A DNA stretch of 64,000 bases, taken from the NCBI GenBank assembly GCA_013407085.1, contig JACCGJ010001700.1, positions 1 to 64,000 of the forward strand, written 5' to 3'. Position numbers and translations under genes: made by a program. The notes under the pieces were generated by a model. The model was given only the letters and a program-made list of their open reading frames with translations, was not told the origin of the DNA and did no database searches. Of the stretch, positions 52,404-62,159 are shown piece after piece. Source of the DNA: Atriophallophorus winterbourni (lineage: Eukaryota > Platyhelminthes > Trematoda > Plagiorchiida > Microphallidae). Position 1 is the stretch's first letter. The number at the start of each line of letters is the position of its first letter.

Positions 52404-53500
52404 TGAGTTGTTGTACGAACCATGTAGACAATCAACCAGTTATTGGGTGTCGTAAAACTAATAATCGCTGTTGCCTATTTAGATTAATCAGGACAAATAG
52501 AACAACGAAAAATGCTGAGTGAGTTTCAAATCTGGAAAATTTAAAATGGTTCACTTTGAATTATTTTATGAAATTGTTATTAACATAAGCATCTGCTTGG
52601 TTACTTGAGCACAACTATTCTCTGTATTCTTTTTAATTATTGTGCGATAGATAATGCAGATATGCGTCTGTCGAGATGAACCCAGTCGTATTTGCATAAC
52701 GTTGTTTTTCTTTTCATACGCCATAACTATTAGTAATCTACAAAAGCCTGAAGTACGATAACACAGAAATATGTAAAAATGTAAGTTAAGATCGTTTCGT
52801 TAAAATGATTGTTCAATTTGCTTTTGACATTAATGCAAACTGCACACCCTCTGAAAGCACACAATCAATCGTTTATGAAAACAACAGATTTGGCGGCAAA
52901 TATTCATCCGCATTCATATTAGGTTCTTAAACTGCCCATTTTCTGTAGTCAACAATCCACATAAAACCACATATTTAGAAACCGTGGCGAGCGTAGATGA
53001 CACAACAAAAATGGGAAACATGGATCATTATATTTGAATTGCATCACCTCTACATGTTATTTTTGTTTAATCGGATTCTGAAACAGTTTCTACTGAAGTA
53101 CGCGCGAAATTTCTGCATGTAAATATCTAATCTTCCTAACGATTGTGCATTGGCTAACGCTCAGCATTATATCTAGACAAGTCTCTTCCCCCAAATTCGT
53201 ACACACAGATTTAGAAGTTGCAATTGGTAGGATTAAGCTCGTTTGGCAACTGATACCAATGTATTCAATGATCTTCGGTGCGTTGTTATTTAATTAGACG
53301 AAAAATCGTTGGCACATATTGATATAAATATATATGTCTAGATTGTTTAACGATTCAATCGAGCAGCACAGAATGTCGATATCTCATATCCATATTCAAT
53401 AATTTATGGTCACAAAATGCACTAAACTTCACAATTACTATATCATAGTAAAAAATAATCATGTAAGGTCACGTATATCCAGCTGTATAGTTAAGAAGAG
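52404..53500. other. No recognisable feature
   Basis: About 1.1 kb of AT-rich sequence with no long frame or repeat match. Confidence 0.5.
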
Positions 53501-53501
53501 T

Positions 53502-54680
53502 CAAGATTCCAGATTCCAGATTCCAGATTTATGATTGAAAAAGGAATTAACTTTACAATAAAAATGGAGTGGAACTATAGGTACAAATGTGTATATGCAT
53601 AAATAAAATCAAAATCTATGGGGCGGGTAAAGTTGGGGCAAAATTCGGATTTCGTCTCAAATAATCGCCAACTTTCGATTTGAATATAGATAAACTGTTT
53701 GAGCTTACCAAATCGGCAGGTAGGGAATTCCAAACAAAGCACACACACATCGAATAAAAATACCCGCGGCAGTTCCGTTTGGAATGTGGTATTTCCAACT
53801 AGACTAAGTCGCCCGGCGAATGGTGTATTTTCGAGTCCAATGACAAGCTTAGCATGCTCTCTGTTATATGCGATCCAGAAATAAGGTGCCTTTTTAGCGC
53901 TATGTTGTCCAGGCTTGTGCGGCATAGTCTTCAACCGGGTGTATATATTTGTTCATCCTGAGAGGAAAACACCCACGGGAAAAACGTCCAAATATCTGCC
54001 GTAACATTCCGAGCACCATAGACGCGCTTTTGTAAACGGCTGCTCATTGTAGACCATCTATCAAACTACCGCATATCCAGACACAAGGTCATTTTCTTCT
54101 TCGATATAGTCCAAGTTTATGTCGCCCATCTTGTATTGATAGAAAAAGCCAAGATCACGAACGATCTGAATGATCTTCGACTTTTGCATATTCAATGACA
54201 GTTTATTTTCAGATGACCAGTTGTACAGAGCATTCAAATCGTTTTCCAGTAAAATACAATCATTAGCATTACTAATTCGCCTCTATACTTTTTATCGTCA
54301 GCAAACAATACTAAAGTAATGTCATTTTATATTGGTATATCATTAATATAGACTAGGAACAGTATTGGTCCGCGCACTGAGGCTTGTGGAACACCGATAG
54401 TGACATCGATTTTCTTCCATAATAGGCCGTTCACACGAACTCTGATGAGTCTGTTGCTGAGGTAATCACTTATCAATTTATATAGTCTTCCAAAAATACC
54501 GTGTTTCTTTAGCTTGTTCGAGAGTAAACTATGATCAGCTCTATCGAAAGCTTCAGAAATATCCAAGTAGCACGCATGAATACAGCCCCCGCATCTTCAA
54601 CCCTCGTCAAATCTCCTAAGCTTGTTAGTAAATTTGTTAGACAAGAGCGATTTCTGTGAAATTTATATTGGGCAACTGCA
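53502..54680 (-). mobile_element. CR1-like LINE, deleted copy from mid-RT to tail
   Basis: The tail 'gattccagattccagattcc' at 53506. The C-terminal block (EIPHSKRNCRGYF, FVWNSLPADLVSSNSLSIFKSK) is at 53798-53616, fused by an internal deletion to a thumb remnant (KLVIGLENTPFAGRLS). RT follows on 54566-54327 (ISEAFDRADHSLLSNKL, IGVPQASVRGPILFLVYINDI). The catalytic box is degraded (about 54300, FADDKK-like). Confidence 0.82.
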
Positions 54681-55622
54681 AAATGTGCTTCGTTTCAGAA
54701 GTCGCACTATTTCTGCATTATTTGGAAACACTATCGTTCGCTGTGCGGTCGCATTTTTTGCTCTGACTCTTCTGGTCATATCTTCGCCGAATCTGATCGG
54801 ATTTATCCCATTCCATGATTTCTGCGATAATTGCCACTTTATATATCGGAATTTATTCGTTTTGTTCTTATCAACCGATTAACAGCAAAGTTGCCGTATC
54901 GGCGTCAATACGCTAGTGCCGTCAAATCTTTATGCAAGAATAAGTGTCCGAATTTCGAATGAACGTTTCGACGTGGGATCAGTAACAATAGTTTCGAGTG
55001 GGCATTTAAAGTATACAGGCACGTACCGAATAAAAAATATCATCGACAGCTAATATGGAAATGCGGAATTTTTAGTGTCACTGAGTGTCTGCGTGTATGT
55101 TGTAATTAATGACTTTTTAACACATTATCTGGGGTATTGACACTTTATATATACTGAACACAGGTTGCGCGACAATTTGAACTTAGAGATGGGCTCATTT
55201 CCTGCAACGCACAACGTATCCTTGGTCTAACGGGTATATTCGAAGTAGATTTACATCTCAAGATTTCGGTTCTTTTTCCTAATGATTCCCCGAGTTGAAA
55301 AACACCGTTACTACTGAAATCAAAATTGATACCATCTGCAGCCAACGACAATGTTCTCACCCGTCTCCCACTGTAGGATAAATACGGAAACAAACAATGT
55401 TACGCATGATGTTTCGCATAAATATTTAATTTTACCTGGAAAAGAAAATTTCTTTGGATAAATTTCAATTCTTAAATTTGTATTGATGGGTATCGAAGTA
55501 TCGAACGTAACAACAAACAAACTGAATAAATAAATAAATATCAATGTGGCTATGGCCTTACAAAATAAACCGTAGTCCTGACATACTTCCTGAAGCTAAT
55601 TTGAGATAAAACGCTAGAAAGG

Positions 55623-55845
55623 TGTGGTGATTGTTCGATTAACGATCAATAATAATCGATCATTCATCACTACTCATTCAAAGATAATCAATAGTACTAT
55701 CATTCAAGTTGTGATTATCATTCATTCATTCATTCTGATTCTGGCTGTTATGCAATACACACTGTGATCCAACTGAGTGTGGTTATTCTCAATTCAATTC
55801 CTGGGTTGGTTGATTCACTCAATTCAATACAATTAATTCATCACA
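55623..55845 (+). repeat. 5' LTR
   Basis: 223 bp, starting tgtggtgattg and ending ttcatcaca, which are short inverted ends. It contains 'attcattcattcattc' micro-repeats. It should hold the element promoter, but no TATA box is obvious. Confidence 0.93.
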
Positions 55846-55864
55846 ATTGGCGTCGCGATCAGCT

Positions 55865-57883
55865 ATGTCGTTCGGACCTCTCAATATTCATGGAACTTCC
55901 AGAGAAATTGAAGATTATCTGGAACGTTTTGAACTTTGGTGTCTCACCAAGGGTGAAATGCCTGATTCCATTATTACTGCGCATTTTCTTAGTTCGGCAG
56001 GAGAAGATGCTTATGCCTTGCTGAAAAATTTATCATTCCCTATTCCACCTGCCAAGAAGACTTTCAATGAATTGAAATCTATTCTATTAACGCATGTCAC
56101 TCCGAAAAATTTCGAAATTGCTGAACGTGCACGCTTCAATACAATGCAAAGACAAGAAAACCAGTCTATTCGTCAATTTATTCTGGAATTGCAAATACAG
56201 GCTACACGTTGTGCATTCGAAGATAAACTATGTGATCATTTAAGAGATCGTTTAATTGCTGGTATCAATGAACCTGATTTATATCGCCAGTTATTGATGT
56301 TGAAGAACCCAACCTATGAAAATGTCAAGACAATATGCGAACATTATGGAGATGTTTCAAAAAAGATTAATCGTCAAATTAATGCTGACACTCAAACTGT
56401 ATTGTTCGGAACCTCCAGATCTAAACCTCAGTCCAGCAACCGACCTCAGCGACAAAGTGATTCTGATGTCAAACCAGACAGAATAAGAAAATTCAGCAAA
56501 AGCAAATCCAACTTTGACAATCAGAAGTTTGGAAAATGTGCATCTTGTGGCAAGTTACATTCTCGATTTACTTGTCCATTTCGTAATGCTAAATGTTTTA
56601 AATGTGGTAAACTTGGACATATTCAATCAGTTTGTCGAAATTCTAAGACATGTTATGTGCATGGTAATGACACAAAAGTCGTCAATGTTGAAAATCAAAT
56701 CAGCTCACTATCACTATCAGTATCGCCATACACAGTGTCTCATATTCGTAAACGTATATTCAGTAGTTATTGCTCCAAAGAATTTATACTCGATACAGGA
56801 AGTGTGGAATCATTGATTTCATTAAATGACTTGAAACATTTTGCCCCTGATGCTCAAATTCATCAATCTGACATTTCGATTCACGGCATTACAGGACATT
56901 CTGTACCTGTTGTCGGAGTTTGCTCTATTCCAGTCAGATATGGTGCTGCCAAACCAGTTGAGTGTTCATTCATTGTCACGAAATCTAGTCCACCTATCCT
57001 TGGATTAAAATCGCTGAAGTTACTCAATATTGACTTTTCATTTTTGTCTACAAGTTCATTATCAAAATTTGACTCTCATGCAATAAAAGATTCAACTCGT
57101 CAGTGTGCATCGCATTCCGGTGGCATGAAATTAAAACCTGTTCATTCAGAAATAACTGGTGATCCTATATTTATGAAACGTCGCCTGATTGCATATGGTC
57201 TAAGAGAACGTGCCGGAAAAGCCAAGGCACCCGTTACTCGGCATATTCAAACTGAATCTAGAAAGACAGTTCAACCAATTTCTAACAGTGCCATCGATCG
57301 TGCTAAAGCTCTTTTGTTTGATGCTGAAAAGTTGACTTCCATATCAACCGACTCAAGCAATACTCCTGTTAACATGTCAAGATCCGCCCGTATCAGTGAT
57401 TCAAACGGAAAATTTAGTTTTCATCACCAAGAAAGTGGCTTCAAAGCTAGCAAGCTTCAGCATTCATCAGATACCATTTCAAATAAATTACCGAATTCAT
57501 CTTATCAAGCGCATTCAGCACTGCCTTCTAGCTCATTTAAACGATCAGATAATGTACTTTTCAAAACCGCAAGAGGAAAAGCGTTACTGACACCTTCGAC
57601 TACTGCTATTGATAAAGCGAGACAATTGTTGGCAACTGAGGATGACGTTTCGGGCTCGCTGGAACCTCCGTGTGTGCAATCAATTCAACCTGCAGACACT
57701 GGACAAGCTTCTGATGAACAAGCAACAAACGTGTCACATACTTTGTCTTCCGAGAATACTGAATCAAGTGAACCTGTCAGAGAATCGGAAAGACTGACGA
57801 ACAAACCTATTCAAGATTACAAAAATCCGAGGACGATTAGGAGCTGCGGTGGTTGTGGTGATTGTTCGATTAACGATCAATAA
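55865..57883 (+). CDS. Gag-protease polyprotein with RT stub and C-terminal tail
   Basis: First ATG at 55865, 672 residues; the frame is open from 55847. The gag (retrotransposon capsid) domain comprises about the first 180 residues (FNELKSILLTHVTPKNFEIAERARF is inside it). Two zinc knuckles lie near residues 222-260: an atypical CX2CX3HX4C and a canonical CFKCGKLGHIQSVC. An aspartic protease follows, with DTGS at about 310 and ILGLKSL at about 380. A segment resembling the N-terminal edge of Ty3-type RT (DPIFMKRRLIAYGLRERA) runs straight into a Ser/Thr-rich tail ending in an integrase-C-terminus-like RESERLTNKPIQDY. The stop lies 30 bases inside the 3' LTR. I infer an in-frame internal deletion of RT-RNaseH-integrase. 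Confidence 0.9.
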   Translation: MSFGPLNIHGTSREIEDYLERFELWCLTKGEMPDSIITAHFLSSAGEDAYALLKNLSFPIPPAKKTFNELKSILLTHVTPKNFEIAERARFNTMQRQENQSIRQFILELQIQATRCAFEDKLCDHLRDRLIAGINEPDLYRQLLMLKNPTYENVKTICEHYGDVSKKINRQINADTQTVLFGTSRSKPQSSNRPQRQSDSDVKPDRIRKFSKSKSNFDNQKFGKCASCGKLHSRFTCPFRNAKCFKCGKLGHIQSVCRNSKTCYVHGNDTKVVNVENQISSLSLSVSPYTVSHIRKRIFSSYCSKEFILDTGSVESLISLNDLKHFAPDAQIHQSDISIHGITGHSVPVVGVCSIPVRYGAAKPVECSFIVTKSSPPILGLKSLKLLNIDFSFLSTSSLSKFDSHAIKDSTRQCASHSGGMKLKPVHSEITGDPIFMKRRLIAYGLRERAGKAKAPVTRHIQTESRKTVQPISNSAIDRAKALLFDAEKLTSISTDSSNTPVNMSRSARISDSNGKFSFHHQESGFKASKLQHSSDTISNKLPNSSYQAHSALPSSSFKRSDNVLFKTARGKALLTPSTTAIDKARQLLATEDDVSGSLEPPCVQSIQPADTGQASDEQATNVSHTLSSENTESSEPVRESERLTNKPIQDYKNPRTIRSCGGCGDCSINDQ

Positions 57884-58077
57884 TAATCGATCATTCATCA
57901 CTACTCATTCAAAGATAATCAATAGTACTATCATTCAAGTTGTGATTATCATTAATTCATTCATTCTGATTCTGGCTGTTATGCAATACACACTGTGATC
58001 CAACTGAGTGTGGTTATTCTCAATTCAATTCCTGGGTTGGTTGATTCACTCAATTCAATACAATTCAATTCATCACA
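57854..58077 (+). repeat. 3' LTR
   Basis: 224 bp, differing from the 5' LTR by C to A in the attcatt run and one extra C near the end. It encodes the last 9-10 codons of the polyprotein. The upstream polypurine tract is poor ('ggagctgcggtggt'). Confidence 0.93.
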
Positions 58078-58478
58078 AAAGGCTACGGTTTTAAGTGCTT
58101 GTTGCGAAGATTTGATGAAGGCCTCTCAATACCTTAGCAGAAAATCAAATTCTGTAAGCTCGAACGCTTAGGCAGCTCTGTATTTTTCTATTTATTGAAT
58201 ACGTACCGTGCGGTCGCATTATTTTGAGCTTCTGATTAACAGGGTATACTGTTCTTACACTTGCACGTACGTGGATATGTTATACCTTGCTGAACTCCCC
58301 TCGAGGTAAGCTTCCTACTCTCATAGCGGTATTCGATAAAACGATCAAATTCGGATTTCTAGTGTGTATTACCATATACGCGTGCAGCCCTGTCAATACT
58401 CTTAATGCCGTGAAAGGGATTAACTTCATCGAAAAGATATAATTCTTCGCCATCGACTGGTAAAATACTCAGCATCAT

Positions 58479-58718
58479 ATGATCAACTACCGAAGCGTAT
58501 CGTCGTATTCAATTCTGATTTTCCTCTTATTCGTGAACAACGCTTTTTGTCGCGCACGCGATATTCATCATCGATCGCTCGACATTATCACTGTGCACAA
58601 CGCACCGAACAATTTTGCACACAACCTTGAGTGGATGACCTCGAAAACAATACAAAGCGCACCGGGCTACATGTCTATTTTTGCAAAAATTCAGCAATTA
58701 CTAAGGCGAGGTCTGTGA
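58479..58718 (+). CDS. Putative small secreted peptide, copy A
   Basis: 79 residues from ATG 58479. N-terminal signal-like segment (YSILIFLLFVNNAFC, then RARDIHH) with a plausible cleavage after FC. The remainder is a mature region of about 55 residues without cysteines, ending LRRGL. It is unrecognised. The copy at 61153 has 6 residue changes against 3 silent ones by my count, so purifying selection is not evident. A minus-strand frame starts head to head on the same CATATGATC site, and one of the two may be spurious. Confidence 0.35.
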   Translation: MINYRSVSSYSILIFLLFVNNAFCRARDIHHRSLDIITVHNAPNNFAHNLEWMTSKTIQSAPGYMSIFAKIQQLLRRGL

Positions 58719-58914
58719 AGCTTGTTTGTTAAACGTGCATGCAAAATGCGATAAATCGCTGGTCTCTGATTTGGTATAAATTATTAATGGAGATAATTGT
58801 CCCGGTGTTTATATACAGAATCACAAAGCGATTCCCGGCCCAGCGCTCAAGGCGCATATAAAAGACAAATGTATTGTGATGCTCACATGCCCATCCCTTA
58901 CACAACACTACTAC

Positions 58915-59700
58915 AATTTACGAAGGAGACAGAATGTGACAACTGCCTACCATTTCCGGATATAAACGTGCGAAGAACGGAAACAGGTAACCTCGAAACA
59001 AGCGTATACAGGAAAGGAACACACACAGATCAAATTTTGAACTATAAAAGCAAACACCCGGCAACCCACAAGCGAAGCTGTGTCCGAACACTGTTCAACC
59101 GCGCAAAAAAACACTGCAGTACCGAGGAACTCAAGAAAGAAGAGAAAAAGTATTTATTCAAACTCTTCCGGAAGAATGGATACCCAAAGGATTTCATCAT
59201 TCGCAACATGGACTCGACAACCCAAACGCATGCAAACAACACGAACACGGCAAGGTTAACACTACCCTATATACAACATATCTCGGAGATTACCGCAAGA
59301 ATACTACGCCCACTCGGAATTAGTGTGGCACACAAGCCAGCTTCGACACTGAGAAGCAAACTAGTCAAGGTCAAGGACAAGCTGGCTAAGGAAGAAAGAA
59401 CTAATGTCGTGTACAGAATCCCGTGTTCCAGTTGTGAGAAATATTATATCGGACAGACTGGAAGAAGGCTGGAAACAAGGATACATGAACACAAACTGGC
59501 CACACGACGACACGACCACAAATCGGTAATATCGGCACACATGGATCGAGAAGGTCATGAATTCAATTGGGATAGAACGGATATAATCGCCAAAGGAAGA
59601 ACTCGTCATGTTCGAGAGTTACGAAGCGTGGTATTCGACACCACAATCAATCAATGAACACATTCAAGTGGATGGGATCTACGGACCGATGAGAACACGC
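58915..59700 (+). mobile_element. Penelope-like element, 5'-truncated, GIY-YIG part intact
   Basis: An open frame runs to 59657 with no proper ATG at its beginning. It starts abruptly in the PLE post-RT region (NCLPFPDINVRRTE, SVYRKGTHTDQILNY). It continues with KLFRKNGYPKDFI and LPYIQHISEITARILRPLGI, a CxxC motif (IPCSSCEKYY), and the GIY-YIG core YYIGQTGRRLETRIHEHK with downstream HMDREGHEFNWD. It ends DTTINQ. All GIY-YIG residues expected of PLE nucleases are visible, but RT is missing. The sequence 5' of it (58800-58914) is one unit of the 242-bp repeat that forms an array at 61.5 kb. Confidence 0.88.
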
Positions 59701-59910
59701 CAAAGAGAACATGCAAGAATTACAGCCAATCACAGTAGATGAGGTCGACGCGCAGCAGATAAATTCGAGTGATGCCCACCGCCCAGTTGCTTCGAAAGAA
59801 GTTTCGCTGATGATGTCATCTAGTTTGATGACGAAACGTCCGCAATCAATCATACCAGCTCGGAGAACAACTATGAACAACAATCCGGTACATGAGCTAC
59901 AAGTTTTCAA
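59701..59910 (+). mobile_element. PLE 3' coding/UTR remainder
   Basis: Continues the PLE with a motif typical of PLE C-termini (TKRPQSIIPARR at about 59830-59865). It stops at the left border of duplication copy B. Confidence 0.6.
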
Positions 59911-60909
59911 AACTATTTCGCCGAATCTGCTCGGATTTATCCCATTCTATGATTTCTGCGATAACTGCCACTTTATCTATCGAAATTTTGTTGTTTTGTT
60001 CTTATCAACCGATTAACAGCAAAGTTGCCGTATCGGCGTCAATACGCTAGTGCCGTCAAATCTTTATGCAAGAATAAGTGTCCGAATTTCGAATGAACGT
60101 TTCGACGTGGGATCAGTAACAATAGTTTCGAGTGGGCATTTAAAGTATACAGGCACGTACCGAATAAAAAATATCGTCGACAGCTAATATGGAATTGCAG
60201 AATTTTTAGTGTCACTGAGTGTCTGCGTGTATGTTGTAATTAATGACTTTTTAACACATTATCTGGGGTATTGACACTTTATATATACTGCACACAGGTT
60301 GCGCGACAATTTGAACTTGGAGATGGGCTCATTTCCTGTAACGCACAACGTATCCTTGGTCTAACGGGTATAATCGAAGTAGATTTACATCTCAAGATTT
60401 CGGCTCTTTTTCCCAATGATTCGCCGAGTTGGAACACGCCGTTACTACTGAAATCGAAGCTGATTCCATCTGCTCCCAACGACAATGTTCTCATCCGTCT
60501 CCCACTGTAGGATAAATACGGAAACAAACAATGTCACGCATGATGTTTCGCATAAATATTTAATTTTACCTGGAAAAGAAAATTTCTTTGGATAAATTTC
60601 AATTCTTAAATTTGTATCAATGGGTATCGAAGTATCGAACGTACCAACAAACAAACTAACTAAATAAATAAATATCAATGTGGCTATGGCATTACAAAAT
60701 AAACCGTAGTCCTGACATACTTCCTGAAGCTAATTTGAGATAAAACGCTAGAAAGGCTACGGTTTTAAGTGCTTGTTGCGAAGATTTGATGAAGGCCTCT
60801 CGATACCTTAGCAGAAAATCAAATTCTGTAAGCTTGAACGCTTAGGCAGCTCTGTATTTTTCTATTCATTGAATACGTGCCGTGCGGTCGCATTATTTTG
60901 AGCTTCTGA

Positions 60910-61152
60910 TTAACAGGGTATACTGTTCTTACACTTACACGTACGTGGATATGTTATACCTTGCTGAACTCCCCTCGAGGTAAGCTTCCTACTCTCATAG
61001 CGGTATTCGATAAAACGATCAAATTCGGATTTCTCGTGTGTATTACCATATACGCGTGCAGCCCTGTCAATACGCTTAATGCCCTGAAAGAAATTAACTT
61101 CATCGAAAAGATATAATTCTTCGCCATCGACTGGTAATATACTCAACATCAT
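60910..61152 (-). CDS. Putative exon or small protein, minus strand, copy B
   Basis: 80 codons from ATG 61152, rich in charged residues (ELYLFDEVNFFQGIKRIDRA, EKSEFDRFIEYRYESRK). Good donor-like sequences occur inside (CAAG|GTATAA near 60957 and ACGT|GTAAGT near 60940), so it may be an exon rather than a complete gene. The homologous stretch in copy A (58480-58235) has a TAG in place of the Glu codon after NTH, which breaks it. Family unknown. Confidence 0.35.
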   Translation of the reverse strand: MMLSILPVDGEELYLFDEVNFFQGIKRIDRAARVYGNTHEKSEFDRFIEYRYESRKLTSRGVQQGITYPRTCKCKNSIPC

Positions 61153-61392
61153 ATGATCAACTACCGAAGCGTATCGTCGTATTCAATTCTGATTTTCCTC
61201 TTATTGGTGAACAACGCTTTTTGTCGCGCACGCGATATTCATCATCGATCGCTCGACAGAATCACTGTTCACAACGCACCGAACAATTTTTCACACAACC
61301 TTGAGAGGATGACCCCGAAAACAATACAAAGCGCACCGGGCTACATGTCTATTTTTGCCAAAATTCAGCAAGTACTAAGACGAGGTCTGTGA
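61153..61392 (+). CDS. Putative small secreted peptide, copy B
   Basis: Same length and layout as 58479-58718: a signal-like ILIFLLLVNNAFC segment, RARDIHHRSLD, then a cysteine-free region ending VLRRGL. Length and frame are preserved between copies despite substitutions. No amidation or dibasic processing site is obvious apart from the terminal RR. Confidence 0.35.
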   Translation: MINYRSVSSYSILIFLLLVNNAFCRARDIHHRSLDRITVHNAPNNFSHNLERMTPKTIQSAPGYMSIFAKIQQVLRRGL

Positions 61393-61494
61393 AGCTTGTT
61401 TGTTAAACGTGCATGCAAAATGCGATAAATCGCTGATCTCTGATTTGGTATAAAATATTAATGGAGATAATTGTCAAGGTGTTTATATAAAGAA

Positions 61495-62095
61495 TCACAA
61501 AGCGATTCCTGGCCAAGCACTCAAGGCGCACTTAAAAGACCAATGTATTGTGGTGCTCACATCAAAATCATTTACACGCCACTACCGGTTTCTGACTGTT
61601 TGCCGTCATCAGGTGCAGACAGTAAGATCAGGTTCAGTGAGAATTGAAACAGTGGAAAAGCAGCAAACACAGTTAAATTTATATCACACAGTTATATAGG
61701 CTTCTTACAAAGAACCGCGAGTTTCAAATACATTATCACAAATTGATTCCTGGCCAAGCGCTCGAGGCGCATATAAAAAAACCAATGCATTGTGGTGCTC
61801 ACATGCCCATCCATTACACAACACTACAGGATTTTGGCAGTTTGCCGTCATCAGGTGCAAACTTTAAGATCAGGTTCAGTGAGCCTTGAAACTGTGGAAA
61901 AGCGGTAAACAAAGTTAAGAATGTATGTCACTGTTATATAGGGCTCTTACAAAGTAACGCGATGTTAAAATACAGAATCGCAAAGTGATTTCTGGCTGAG
62001 CGATCGATGCGCATAAAAAAAGATCAATGTTTTGTGGTGCACAGATCTACATCCTTTACATAAAACTACCGGTTCCTGGCTCTTAACCGATATAT
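61495..62095. repeat. ~242-bp tandem array, two and a half units, hammerhead remnants
   Basis: Unit starts are at about 61493, 61733 and 61975, each beginning like 'atcacaaa(g/t)cgattcctggcc' and followed by 'gcgcatataaaa' and 'aatg(t/c)attgtggtgctcac'. A further unit lies at 58820-58914, directly 5' of the PLE. Units 1 and 2 carry minus-strand hammerhead remnants. The arrangement fits PLE terminal repeats in tandem. Confidence 0.8.
61572..61625 (-). ncRNA. Degenerate hammerhead ribozyme in tandem unit 1
   Basis: Minus strand: CTGATGA, loop AAACA, GAAA and ACCGGT are kept, and CAC pairs with GTG in stem I. The stem II closing pair is mismatched (C with A) and the cleavage triplet is GTA instead of GTC. 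Probably inactive or weak. Unit 2 (61820-61865) is more eroded. Confidence 0.6.
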
Positions 62096-62159
62096 GTTCG
62101 CGCTACTTACCTGAAATTATCCATTTACAGAAACATGGTATTCTTCCTAATTGATTATT

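Larger units (their letters stand above)
55618..58082 (+). mobile_element. Compact LTR retrotransposon (gag-protease, Ty3-like), with 5-bp TSD
   Basis: LTRs are at 55623-55845 and 57854-58077, with TG...CA ends, flanked by aaagg at 55618-55622 and 58078-58082. The internal region is only about 2.0 kb. A primer-binding-site candidate starting TGGCGTCGCGATC follows the 5' LTR by two bases. A single long frame covers gag, protease and a tail. No reverse transcriptase core, RNase H or integrase is present, so the element must move in trans if at all. The two LTRs differ by one substitution and one 1-base indel, which means a recent insertion. Confidence 0.93.
54779..58910. repeat. Segmental duplication, left copy (A), split by an LTR retrotransposon
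   Basis: 54779-55622 plus 58083-58910 (about 1,672 bp) matches 59911-61585 (about 1,675 bp) almost base for base. By hand count, divergence is about 1% at 54890-55130, about 7% at 55130-55370 and 2-3% at 55370-55620. The LTR element occupies 55623-58077. An older relative of the left ~160 bp lies at 13310-13470. Confidence 0.9.
59911..61585. repeat. Segmental duplication, right copy (B), with empty LTR site
   Basis: Uninterrupted homolog of 54779-55622/58083-58910. A single aaagg at 60752-60756 is the pre-insertion site of the LTR element found in copy A. Its right edge passes directly into the 242-bp tandem array. Confidence 0.92.

Noticed and set aside
60279..61152. A complete three-exon minus-strand gene in duplication copy B
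   Set aside because: Individual open segments have good splice-like edges, but the phases do not match and every join I tried ran into a stop.
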